A stretch of DNA of 64,000 nt from Thioalkalivibrio sp. ALJ7 (GTDB taxonomy: Bacteria > Pseudomonadota > Gammaproteobacteria > Ectothiorhodospirales > Ectothiorhodospiraceae): contig NZ_AQXQ01000010.1 in assembly GCF_000376865.1 (NCBI RefSeq), positions 1 to 64,000 on the forward strand, in the 5' to 3' direction. The position numbers were made by a program, and so were the translations under genes. Positions 23,447 through 31,379 of this stretch are shown here, piece by piece. Under the pieces are notes generated by a model that was not told where the DNA came from, searched no databases, and was given only the letters and a program-made list of their open reading frames with translations. The first letter of the stretch is position 1. Each line of letters begins with the position of its first letter.

Positions 23447-23668
23447 ATGACCAATCATTTGACGGCGATTCTCGAGCAGGAGGACGGCGGCTATATGTCG
23501 CTCTGTCCCGAGGTGGATGTCGCAAGCCAGGGCGCGACCATTGAAGAGGCTCGGAACAACTTGCGAGAAGCGCTGGAGCTGTTCTTCGAGTCGGCCTCGG
23601 AAGACGAGCTTCAAGAGCGCCTCCACGGGGAAGTCTTCGCGACCAGCGTTGAGGTCGCCGTTGGGTAA
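23447..23668 (+). CDS. hicB: HicB-family antitoxin
   Basis: This 73-residue protein has the HicB partial RNase-H fold: TAILEQEDGGYMSLCPEVDV, then SQGATIEEARNNLREALEL. The C-terminal tail is short (FATSVEVAVG), as in the HicB type without a separate DNA-binding domain. ATG 23447 follows GGAGAAAG. The usual partner, HicA, lies directly downstream but is frameshifted. In this locus the antitoxin precedes the toxin. Confidence 0.85.
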   Translation: MTNHLTAILEQEDGGYMSLCPEVDVASQGATIEEARNNLREALELFFESASEDELQERLHGEVFATSVEVAVG

Positions 23669-23678
23669 GCTGTGACCG

Positions 23679-23844
23679 TTGTTGGGCAAGGAGGTGATCG
23701 TCATCCTTGCGAGGCACGGCGTCGAGCCCGTTCGGCAACGGGGCAGCCATGTGCCATACAGAAAAAAGACGGACACTCCACGATCACCGCATACCGGATC
23801 ATTCGGAACTGCGAAAGGGCGCTCTGATGTCGATCATTCCGTAG
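23679..23844 (+). pseudogene. hicA: HicA toxin remnant, frameshifted
   Basis: Frame 1 (from a TTG at 23679) reads LGKEVIVILARHGVEPVRQR, then GSHVPYRKK, the classic HicA N-terminus with the catalytic His. The matching C-terminus PDHSELRKGALMSII is present, but in another frame, ending at the TAG at 23842. A single +1 or -2 shift somewhere between about 23765 and 23795 separates them. The start context is also odd, since there is no ATG or GTG in frame. The toxin is probably inactive unless the shift is a sequencing error. Confidence 0.75.
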
Positions 23845-24047
23845 TCGGGCATTTCTCGTTCCGAGTTCGAATAGACGGCCACCCCCATCCCGTCCTCCCG
23901 GCGCAGCGTGCGCGAGCCAGACGACACCCCGCTCTCTGCCACCAAAGCGGGCGCTGCTCACGAGCCTGAAAGAAGCAGCGCTGGCTACCAACAATGCCTC
24001 CCCACCCACCAAACCTTGAGCCCAGCCCCCCAACCATGGTCCAATCC

Positions 24048-24066
24048 GTGTTCAACTACTGAACGC
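24048..24066 (+). promoter_or_regulatory. Second copy of the candidate operator palindrome
   Basis: GTGTTCA-ACTAC-TGAACGC has one mismatch from a perfect 7-bp inverted repeat and matches the site at 17603-17621 in arm sequence, spacer length and upstream flank. It lies 200 bases before the ABC transporter gene. It may be a second target of the MarR-type regulator. Confidence 0.4.
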
Positions 24067-24072
24067 ACCCCC

Positions 24073-24137
24073 GTAGGAGGCTGGCCCCTGGCCGATCACG
24101 CGTGCACGCCAAATCGGCCAGAAGGCTGGCCTCCTAC
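24073..24137 (+). repeat. REP family B inverted pair
   Basis: GTAGGAGGCTGGCCCCTGGC is followed by the inverted copy GGCCAGAAGGCTGGCCTCCT, forming a long hairpin just after the palindrome. Confidence 0.8.
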
Positions 24138-24266
24138 CTGGAAGACCCGCCCGCGGAACCCAGCCCTCGTGAACACCCTCATCACCACCTGTAATGGCTA
24201 TGCATTGGCGCCGCACCCGGGTCGCTCTACACAGCCCGCACCCTCGTCGAGCCACAATAACGCCTC

Positions 24267-26075
24267 ATGCTGAACACCATCCGCAAACTGCACGCATTGC
24301 TCGATGCCCCAGGCCGGCGCCGTGCCTACCTGATGCTGGTGCTCATCGTGGCCCTGGCGTTCGTGGAAATGGTCGGCGTGGCCTCCATCATGCCTTTCGT
24401 CATGGTGTTGGCGAACCCGGAAGTGGTCGAGACCAACCGCCACCTGAACGCCGTCTACACCGCGCTCGGGTTCGAGAGTACCGATCGGTTCATGTTCTTC
24501 CTCGGCATCGTCATGATGCTGGCGTTGCTCACCACCATCACCTTCAAGGCGCTGGTTACCTACCTGATGCAGCGCTTCATGCACATGCGCAGCTACGCCC
24601 TGAGCCGCCACCTGGTGGAAAGCTACCTGCGCCAGCCCTACGACCACTTCCTTAACCGAAACAGCGCGGACCTTGGCAAGTCTATCCTCGCCGAGGCCGG
24701 GCAGGTGGTAAAAGGTGCCCTCAAGCCGCTCATGCTGTTCCTCGCCGGCGCCGCGGTAAGCCTCGCCATCATCATCCTGCTGTTCATCGTCGACCCACGG
24801 TTGGCCGGGGCCATCACTGCGGGCCTGGCACTGGGCTACGGCGGCATCTATCTAGTGGCCCGCGGTATTCTCAACCGCCTGGGTCGCCGCCGGGTGGCTG
24901 CCAATCGGGGCCGGTTCGAGGCTGTGCAGGAGTGCTTTGGCGGGATCAAAGAGGTCAAGGTCACCGGGCTGGAAGGCCCCTACCTGAAGCGCTTCGAACA
25001 GCCCGCCAAGCGGTACGCCCGTACCCAGGCCACCGCCGTACTGTTCAAGGAGGTGCCGAAATACGCCCTCCAGGCCATGACCTACGGCGGCGCCTTCCTC
25101 GTCATCCTTTACCTGCTGCGCCAGCCCGGCGGCCTTCAGGCAGCAATCCCCACGCTGGCGGTTTTCGCCCTCGGCGCGCAGCGGCTGTTGCCCGCCCTTG
25201 GAGACGTATACAAGAACCTGAGCCTGATGCGGTTCACCAACGCCGCGCTGGACAACCTGCACCAGGACCTCGTGCGCCTGCGCCGAGAAGAGACGCTGTC
25301 AACAAAGGAGCTGAAAGGGCGCCAGCCACAACCCCTGGGCCTGAACCACGCCCTAGAACTGGACCACATCAACTATACCTATCCCGGCGCGGAGCGCCCG
25401 GCGCTCAACGACCTAACCCTCACCATTCCGGCCCGTACCACCGTTGGCCTGGTAGGCGCCACCGGCAGCGGAAAGACCACCACGGTGGATATCATCCTCG
25501 GTCTGCTCAACCCCGGCGGAGGAGCGCTCAAGGTCGACGGCACGCCGATCACCACCGAAAACGTTCGCGCCTGGCAGCGCACCATCGGCTACGTACCACA
25601 GCACATCTACCTGTCCGACGATACCGTCGCCGCCAACATCGCCTTTGGTGTCCCATCGGGGAAGATCGACCAGAGCGCGGTAGAGCGGGCCGCGCGCATC
25701 GCCAACCTGCACGAGTTCGTGGTAAACGATATGCCCCAAGGTTACGCTACCCCCGTCGGCGAGCGCGGCGTACGCCTGTCCGGTGGCCAACGACAGCGCA
25801 TCGGCATCGCCCGCGCCCTCTACCACGACCCCGAGGTGCTGATCCTCGACGAGGCCACCAGCGCATTGGATAACCTCACCGAGCAAGCGGTGATGGAGGC
25901 GGTGCACAATCTCGGTCACCGTAAGACCATCATCCTCATCGCACACCGGCTCTCCACCGTGCGGGAATGTGCTCAAATCTTCCTGCTGGAAACGGGCGAG
26001 CTAAAGGGGCAGGGCGGCTTTGACGAGCTGGAAGAAGCCAATGAGCGGTTTCGCAACATGGCGGCGAATCAATAA
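24267..26075 (+). CDS. ABC half-transporter (PglK/MsbA-like lipid-linked glycan flippase candidate)
   Basis: This 602-residue fusion of a six-helix membrane domain (residues about 15-310) and an ATPase domain (about 365-600) has Walker A GATGSGKTT (about 396), signature LSGGQRQRIGIARAL (about 507) and Walker B VLILDEATSALD (about 524). The start VGVASIMPFVMVLANPEVV is typical of PglK-type exporters that flip undecaprenyl-linked oligosaccharides. It is the only flippase candidate in the glycan region, since no Wzx was seen. It works as a homodimer in the inner membrane. A lipid A or other substrate cannot be excluded. Confidence 0.85.
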   Translation: MLNTIRKLHALLDAPGRRRAYLMLVLIVALAFVEMVGVASIMPFVMVLANPEVVETNRHLNAVYTALGFESTDRFMFFLGIVMMLALLTTITFKALVTYLMQRFMHMRSYALSRHLVESYLRQPYDHFLNRNSADLGKSILAEAGQVVKGALKPLMLFLAGAAVSLAIIILLFIVDPRLAGAITAGLALGYGGIYLVARGILNRLGRRRVAANRGRFEAVQECFGGIKEVKVTGLEGPYLKRFEQPAKRYARTQATAVLFKEVPKYALQAMTYGGAFLVILYLLRQPGGLQAAIPTLAVFALGAQRLLPALGDVYKNLSLMRFTNAALDNLHQDLVRLRREETLSTKELKGRQPQPLGLNHALELDHINYTYPGAERPALNDLTLTIPARTTVGLVGATGSGKTTTVDIILGLLNPGGGALKVDGTPITTENVRAWQRTIGYVPQHIYLSDDTVAANIAFGVPSGKIDQSAVERAARIANLHEFVVNDMPQGYATPVGERGVRLSGGQRQRIGIARALYHDPEVLILDEATSALDNLTEQAVMEAVHNLGHRKTIILIAHRLSTVRECAQIFLLETGELKGQGGFDELEEANERFRNMAANQ

Positions 26076-26162
26076 TCGTGGCAATAGCGTTACGTTTTGC
26101 TGTCTTAGGTGCCTGCTCTTTGTGCTTTGGGCGCACTATTCAAGTTCGCTTAAGGGGGAGCG

Positions 26163-27134
26163 ATGTCTGAGAAAAAGCTAGTTTTACATATTGGCTATCC
26201 TAAAACCGGAACAACCACGATACAGAAAAAATGGTTATCTCGCTTCGATAACCAAATTAATCCTTTCTCGCAGGAGCCCGAGAAGCGAGAACTAAAAAAA
26301 CGCGTAGCTGGCATGTTCAGAAAGCACGCCCCTGAAGACTGGCGGACTAAGTGGGGAGAAGAAACCGCACGAATGCTATGGGCTACCGTTGATCGCTACG
26401 AGATCCCTTTTGTCTACAGTCACGAAGGCCTGTCGATTCCGTTTTTCTATCGACCGGTAAAACAGCCTATGTTCCTCGGTGTGGAGTCGAGGCAATTTCC
26501 TGTTGCGGCGCACCTTGCGAGACTGATCGAACATAAGCCTTCTCACATTTCTGTTGACGTTGTCGTGACGGTCCGCAATCAAGTCGAGTGGCTTGCCTCG
26601 CTCTATGCCCAGCAATCGCATCTGATGAAAGCGCCATCCCAAGAGGATTTTGAAGCCCGGACACGAAATATATTGCGAGAACCGGCCACCAGAGGTTCCG
26701 GTTTTATCGAATACAATGCCTTGTATCAGGCTCTGTCGGGGGTTATTGGCAAGAGTCACGTGCACATGCTTTTTTTGGAAGAGATTGGGACAAATACGTT
26801 TTGGTCGTACCTTGGAAAGGTAAGTGAGTTGCCTGTGGATTATTCGTCTCTTATTGATCCAGAAAAAAACCGTGAGAACGTGCGTTCGGTGGCCGACTCT
26901 CGATGGGCATTGAGGCGAGACGAACGCCTCAAGAAAACGCAGTTTTACAAGAAAGCATCACGGTACCAACTCGGAAAGAGAGTGTTGAATTCGGTCCAGT
27001 CCCGTCTCTTCAGTCGAGATAGAGGCGTCATCGAGATGACTGCGGATCTAGAATCGGCTATCCGATCACGCTTCCATGAATCAAATCGTCGTTTGGCACA
27101 GCTTCTGAAAAGGGAGTTGCCTCAAAAGTTCTAA
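26163..27134 (+). CDS. Sulfotransferase family protein
   Basis: This 323-residue protein has the PAPS 5'-phosphosulfate loop at the N-terminus, HIGYPKTGTTTIQ (residues 9-21). The 3'-phosphate-binding region is around VVVTVRNQVEWLASLYAQQ (about 136). These are the two hallmarks of carbohydrate sulfotransferases. It would transfer sulfate from PAPS to the glycan, and the PAPS synthase lies about 5 kb upstream. AAGGGGGAG precedes the ATG. The gene is clearly more AT-rich than its upstream neighbours, suggesting horizontal transfer. Confidence 0.8.
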   Translation: MSEKKLVLHIGYPKTGTTTIQKKWLSRFDNQINPFSQEPEKRELKKRVAGMFRKHAPEDWRTKWGEETARMLWATVDRYEIPFVYSHEGLSIPFFYRPVKQPMFLGVESRQFPVAAHLARLIEHKPSHISVDVVVTVRNQVEWLASLYAQQSHLMKAPSQEDFEARTRNILREPATRGSGFIEYNALYQALSGVIGKSHVHMLFLEEIGTNTFWSYLGKVSELPVDYSSLIDPEKNRENVRSVADSRWALRRDERLKKTQFYKKASRYQLGKRVLNSVQSRLFSRDRGVIEMTADLESAIRSRFHESNRRLAQLLKRELPQKF

Positions 27135-27173
27135 TGGTTTGTTGGCTCCAGGCCTCGCCACCGAGAATTATGC

Positions 27174-28364
27174 ATGCGTATAGTCCTCTTCCTGAAATAT
27201 ATTCCGTCCCGTGGTCACGACCAAAAATCAGATTTGCTGTGGTCTGCAATTGATGGCCTCACAGGGGCTGGCTTCGATGTCGTGCTCGCAACGCAAGGCC
27301 GGGCAGATCCTGTCGATTTGCCTCGCATGCCGCTGACGTTATCAGGCGTTTCGCGAATTGGATTCCGTGTTGCTAAGGGAATAGCATCGCGGATCGGCTG
27401 GCGCGTTTCAGTTGATCGACTGACAAAGTGGGAAACTGCCTTGGCCATAAAAGCTTGGACAAGGCGCAATAACGATTTTGATGCGGTGGTAGCGCTGTGT
27501 ACCGCAAACCACCCTGCGCTTCTGGGTCATATGGTTGCTAAACTATTGCGGAAGCCACTTTTGGTCCAAGAGCATAAAATTTATGAATCCGGCATCAAGA
27601 CCGTCGACGACATATCGTCAGACTATCTTGAAGCCCTGCGTTCGGCAGATACCCTTGTAGCAGTATCACCGTTTCTTGCGGATATCATGGTGAGAGTTGG
27701 GGTGCGTCGTGACATTAGCGTCATTCCAAACGCATTATCGGATGAATTCTTTCAGGCACCAAAAGTGAGGTTCGAGTTCCATTGGGATGAGGCCGGTAGC
27801 TCTGGGGAAAAGCTTTTTGTCTACGGCGCCTGGACCCGTTGGCGAGAGATCAAGCGGGTGGACTTGCTCCTCAAAGCGTTCAAGGAAGTATACTCGGAAC
27901 ATCCAGATGCGCGATTAATCATTGCCGGGCCAATTGAGCCGGAGAGTAACGCGAGCCGGGCTGCAGACTATATTAGACGAAGCGGCCTGGAGAGTGTTGT
28001 ACGCATGTTTGGGCCAGCCGATCGCGAACAGATCCACCAAATCGCCCACGCCATCGACTGTAATGTAGTTCCCAGCGACTACGAGACCTTCGGCTTGCCG
28101 GCGCTCGAGGCGTTGGCAGCGGGGAAACCGGTTGTCACGACGCGTTGCAACGGTCCGGAGTGGTTGGTCCGCGATGAGCGTTTCGGGCGTTGTGTTGATA
28201 GGGGATCGTCAGCTGCGCTCGCGGAGGCAATGATCGAGGTTTACAATTCGCGTAATGAATTCGATTGCGATTTTATTCGGTCTGAAACATGGAACAAATT
28301 TTCCAGGACTGCGGTGTCGCGGCAATGGTCTGAGGCCATTCATAAGGCCGTATCAAAGGATTGA
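27174..28364 (+). CDS. Family 4 glycosyltransferase (GT-B)
   Basis: This 396-residue protein has the GT-B layout. The N-terminal acceptor domain begins RIVLFLKYIPSRGHDQKSDL. A C-terminal donor domain contains FVYGAWTRWREIKRVDLLL, then VPSDYETFGLPALEALAAGK with the E-x7-E motif of GT4 enzymes. It should add one sugar to the lipid-linked glycan at the cytoplasmic membrane face. It starts 39 bases after the sulfotransferase and shares its AT-rich composition. Donor and linkage unknown. Confidence 0.85.
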   Translation: MRIVLFLKYIPSRGHDQKSDLLWSAIDGLTGAGFDVVLATQGRADPVDLPRMPLTLSGVSRIGFRVAKGIASRIGWRVSVDRLTKWETALAIKAWTRRNNDFDAVVALCTANHPALLGHMVAKLLRKPLLVQEHKIYESGIKTVDDISSDYLEALRSADTLVAVSPFLADIMVRVGVRRDISVIPNALSDEFFQAPKVRFEFHWDEAGSSGEKLFVYGAWTRWREIKRVDLLLKAFKEVYSEHPDARLIIAGPIEPESNASRAADYIRRSGLESVVRMFGPADREQIHQIAHAIDCNVVPSDYETFGLPALEALAAGKPVVTTRCNGPEWLVRDERFGRCVDRGSSAALAEAMIEVYNSRNEFDCDFIRSETWNKFSRTAVSRQWSEAIHKAVSKD

Positions 28365-28472
28365 ATTGGTCATGTTTGATAAGGTAGTACTATTTTTGGA
28401 CTATTCTTTATGCCCGCAGTGGTTATGCGTTAGACAAGGAGCCAAGAATTATGGGCTGGGCTCCAGGTCGTT

Positions 28473-29210
28473 ATGAAGCGCGTAGAGTTTCTGGGTACAG
28501 CCGGATCGGGGAAGACCTCTATATATCAGTCCTTGGAGTTTCATCAAACTGTGTTTGGGTCCCGAGAGGACTTGGTATTATTTGTTTCAAGGTGCATATT
28601 TCTAGAGAGTTCACCGTTGCTTGGGAGAATTTGTGGAGCATTGCCGCAAAGCGTTTTTGATTGGTATGTGAAAAAAAGGAATTCACGAAGTGTGGTTCTT
28701 GAGTCAGCTTTGAGAGAAGAGCATTGTATTTTATCAGGGACGATCTATCGGTGTCTCACGGATGACATTGATCGCAAGAAGGTTCGCCCTGAGCCTTTGA
28801 GGGCTAGATGTGCGCTTCTGCTGGCTGGGGAAAAGTACAGCTATACAAAAATTCCTGTTTTCGATGAGGGTCTTCTCGGTTGCATAAAAGATCTAGAGTC
28901 TCACTACTTTGAAAACGCGCTGGATAAGTTGTTAGGTGTCGTTCATGTTGATTCGGATCCTTTTAGCTTGCTGTGTGGACTAAAAAATAGGGCGGTGGCA
29001 GGCAACTTAAAAGGTGCGAGGAGACTGAATGAGCGAACTGAGCAAGAGACGTTGGAGTTACTGGATTCCAGGTTGCAACGTAACAGGTACAAAAAGATGG
29101 CGCTTGTCGAGAGGGGTATTCCGGTTGTTACTGTGAACTATCATGCAGCTCCGGTTGTAGCAAAAAGACAAGCGAATGATTTCCTGGGTTCGTTAGATGC
29201 AGCGAATTGA
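28473..29210 (+). CDS. P-loop kinase-like protein 1 of the glycan region
   Basis: This 245-residue protein opens MKRVEFLGTAGSGKTSIYQS, a Walker A motif (residues 8-15) at the extreme N-terminus as in nucleoside/nucleotide kinases. A Walker B-like VFDEGLLG lies near residue 130. The C-terminus has a lysine/arginine-rich lid-like stretch and GIPVVTVNYHAA. No named family is recognised. The arrangement matches three other P-loop genes at 29197, 30331 and 34733, so it is probably a small-molecule or glycan kinase rather than a motor ATPase. The gene is strongly AT-rich and overlaps the next gene by 14 bases. Confidence 0.65.
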   Translation: MKRVEFLGTAGSGKTSIYQSLEFHQTVFGSREDLVLFVSRCIFLESSPLLGRICGALPQSVFDWYVKKRNSRSVVLESALREEHCILSGTIYRCLTDDIDRKKVRPEPLRARCALLLAGEKYSYTKIPVFDEGLLGCIKDLESHYFENALDKLLGVVHVDSDPFSLLCGLKNRAVAGNLKGARRLNERTEQETLELLDSRLQRNRYKKMALVERGIPVVTVNYHAAPVVAKRQANDFLGSLDAAN

Positions 29211-29960
29211 TGTTTTGGGAGGCGGGGGTAGTGGCAAAACCACTCTAGTTGTAACGCTCATAGACAATGAAGCTGTTCGTGACCAAAGCGCTGCAGTAGA
29301 CCGGGCTGCGCACCGCGCGCTTGATATCAATGATGGTTCCAGTTTCAAGCGTCGCCCCATGGCTCGAATTCCTTACTGTCGCCAGCCGCTTCTCCGTCAC
29401 GCTATTGAGGCAGGCGATAATAATGCCTTCGCCGGCTTCGCCGAACAACACGACGCCTTCGTCGCTACCGTCGACGAAAGCTTCGCCCTTTGTGGCCGCA
29501 GCGAGTACCGCCGGGTTGAGGGCTATTACGATTTCCTCCGCATCGTCCGGCGGATCGCCTTTCTGGAGGAGTGGCTGGAAGACGGGAGCGTGGTGTTCGA
29601 CGAGTCACTCAGCCAAAAGGTTTACGCTGTGATGCCGTGGGATCGGGGCAGCGAATTTTCCCGCGCGGCCGGTATTTCGAACACATGCCGCTGCCAACGG
29701 CGCTGATCCACCTCGACGCCGACGCCGCCCAGGTGGTGCGCCAGGTCTGCGAGCGCTCCACCGGCAAGCTCATTCCCGGCCATCGCGGGTTGAGTGTCGA
29801 TGAGCTGGTGAGTAACGCCGAGGCGAGCCGGGAGGTTGCGCGTATCGGCGCCGGATGCCTGCAGGCGCGGGGTTGGCCGATCTTGTCGCTGACGGACTCG
29901 GGGCCGCCGAGACAGCATGCCCGACGCGTTATTGGGTGTTTCCAGGGACTCGCTGCATGA
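29197..29960 (+). pseudogene. P-loop kinase-like protein 2, frameshifted
   Basis: Frame 1 reads MQRIDVLGGGGSGKTTLVV (Walker A, residues 8-15) and VVFDESLSQKVYA, then loses sense after GSEFSRAA. The missing part continues in the next frame as RYFEHMPLPTALIHLDADA, then PGHRGLSVDEL, and stops at 29960. Adding one C near 29671 (GCGGCC to GCGGCCC) joins the parts into about 254 residues without other change. The repaired protein is clearly related to the gene at 30331 (MPLPxAxxHL and HxGLS motifs). It is either a recent pseudogene or a base-call error. Confidence 0.7.
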
Positions 29961-30334
29961 AACTGCCTTTTCTTGGTGAATGGTGGCTGCCTGAGAAGTT
30001 ACGACCTTCAAGGCTAGAACATGGCGCCCACCTGGGCGTCATCAATCAGGCCGACGGGGTCGTCAATTACGAAGGCCGACAGTCCACGCCGGAGACCTCG
30101 GCCAACGCCAAGGTGGGACCGCACCTGACGCAATCGTCGCACAGTCCGGAAGCCATCGGCGTGCTGGGTGTAAACCATTCCAGCCAAGCCAAGAACGACG
30201 CGCTCGAGGGCCGAAACACGGGGTTGAGCGCGACCGTCTCGGCACTGCAAGGACAGCACCTCACACCGTTCCGCTTCGAACGCATGCAATGGAGCGAGCG
30301 ACGTTTCGCGAGCCTGGGCGGGAGGCTAAAGTGA
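29957..30334 (+). CDS. Hypothetical protein coupled to the P-loop genes
   Basis: This 125-residue reading frame begins MKLPFLGEWWLPEKLRPS. Its ATG overlaps the upstream stop as ATGA and its stop overlaps the next GTG as GTGA. Third codon positions are strongly G/C-rich, supporting translation on this strand. I recognise no family. The middle is rich in Ser, His and Gly (VGPHLTQSSHSPEAIGVLG). It could be a short genuine partner of the P-loop genes or a truncated remnant. An antisense frame (30014-30289) is also open but shows weaker codon bias. Confidence 0.4.
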   Translation: MKLPFLGEWWLPEKLRPSRLEHGAHLGVINQADGVVNYEGRQSTPETSANAKVGPHLTQSSHSPEAIGVLGVNHSSQAKNDALEGRNTGLSATVSALQGQHLTPFRFERMQWSERRFASLGGRLK

Positions 30335-31134
30335 GCATACCCATTATTGAAATCGTCGGCGCGCCAGGGGCTGGAAAGACCACCTTACTGCGTGCAGTTG
30401 TGAATGGCAGGGGGTTAAGTACGAGACCTATAATTGTGGGGAAGAAAACCAGCCTCAAGCAGCCACGTCGGTTGTTTCGGAAGATTCCTGAATTAGCTTC
30501 TAGGCTTTCGGTAAGAAACAGACTGCTGGAGAGGTTTTTTTTGAAAAGCGGGCAGAGCTTTAAATATAGCCCTAACCTCGAGGCATCGTTAGAGGATTGG
30601 TCTTGCTATGTACAACATTCATTGGGCCTTATTCATTCCCAAAAGAGTCCTTGGCTTTTTAAAACAAAGGTTGCGGCGTGGTGGGCCGACACTTTTCTCG
30701 ATAGGTTAGCGTTAGATTGTATCGAAAGGGAAGGGGTTCTTTGCTTGGATGACGAGCCGCTTTGCTATAGGCTAAGTCTATTTAACGGGCTTTGTGATGA
30801 GGCGATAATTCGAAGATATTATGAGTTGATGCCGTTGCCGTCGGCGGTCGCGCATTTGGTTATCGGTGAAGATGAGTTGATGCATAGAGTGAAAAGTAGG
30901 GAGCGCGTTGCAGCAAGGCACAAGGGGCTGAGCGAGTTTGAGCTCCAAGAGGACGTTGCTTTCTCCGCTAATGTGGCCAACATCGCCAGGGAAGTGCTGG
31001 GCACGCGGGGCGTCCCTGTGCTGGAATTAGATGGCTCGGCTTGTGTGTCGAGGAATGCGTCAGCAGTTTTATCGTTCTCTAAGAAAATTGCTGGGGACGG
31101 TAGTGTCAGTGGGGACGCTGATGGCCATTGCTAG
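30331..31134 (+). CDS. P-loop kinase-like protein 3 of the glycan region
   Basis: This 267-residue protein starts at GTG after GGGAGG. Walker A is IVGAPGAGKTTLL (residues 7-19) and a Walker B-like VLCLDDEPL follows near residue 138. The segment YYELMPLPSAVAHLVIGEDE, then RHKGLSEFEL, matches the frameshifted gene at 29197, so the two are paralogues. GVPVLELDGS near the end is another shared feature. The layout is that of thymidylate/adenylate-type kinases with a lid. AT-rich, unlike the gene before it. Substrate unknown; a sugar or glycan kinase is my inference. Confidence 0.65.
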   Translation: MSIPIIEIVGAPGAGKTTLLRAVVNGRGLSTRPIIVGKKTSLKQPRRLFRKIPELASRLSVRNRLLERFFLKSGQSFKYSPNLEASLEDWSCYVQHSLGLIHSQKSPWLFKTKVAAWWADTFLDRLALDCIEREGVLCLDDEPLCYRLSLFNGLCDEAIIRRYYELMPLPSAVAHLVIGEDELMHRVKSRERVAARHKGLSEFELQEDVAFSANVANIAREVLGTRGVPVLELDGSACVSRNASAVLSFSKKIAGDGSVSGDADGHC

Positions 31135-31379
31135 ATATGCCATGGCTCTGTGCTCTACTGACGGTTCGTTGTCCAATTGGGGATACGTGGGTATGGAGGG
31201 AGGAGCAGTCTCCTATTGGGCGATCGCGTCGGGGCATGATGAGGCGGCCCTGACGGAAGAGACCTACATGGCGCATGGTTCCGATGGTGTGGTGTTGTTT
31301 GATCACCAGGCGAGAGCGTGCCCAGCACTTCCGGCAGGCACCGATTCGCCATCTCCTACGTGAGCCTTCCGCACATTCC
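31135..31379. other. Non-coding or degraded stretch between P-loop gene and GT4
   Basis: The composition returns abruptly to GC-rich here. A short frame (31121-31363) is open but has no ribosome-binding site and no recognisable similarity. It may be a remnant at the edge of a transferred segment. Confidence 0.4.

Larger units (their letters stand above)
23845..24266. other. Intergenic stretch before the ABC transporter gene
   Basis: No gene is recognised here. The stretch contains the palindrome at 24048 and the REP family B pair at 24073, and ends 4 bases after CACAATAACG, with no clear ribosome-binding site for the next ATG. Confidence 0.5.

Noticed and set aside
30014-30289. A minus-strand frame with protein-like sequence (FVIDDPVGLIDDAQVG) in the P-loop region.
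   Set aside because: The plus-strand frame 29957-30334 has stronger third-position GC bias and coupled start and stop codons, so the antisense frame is less likely to be coding.
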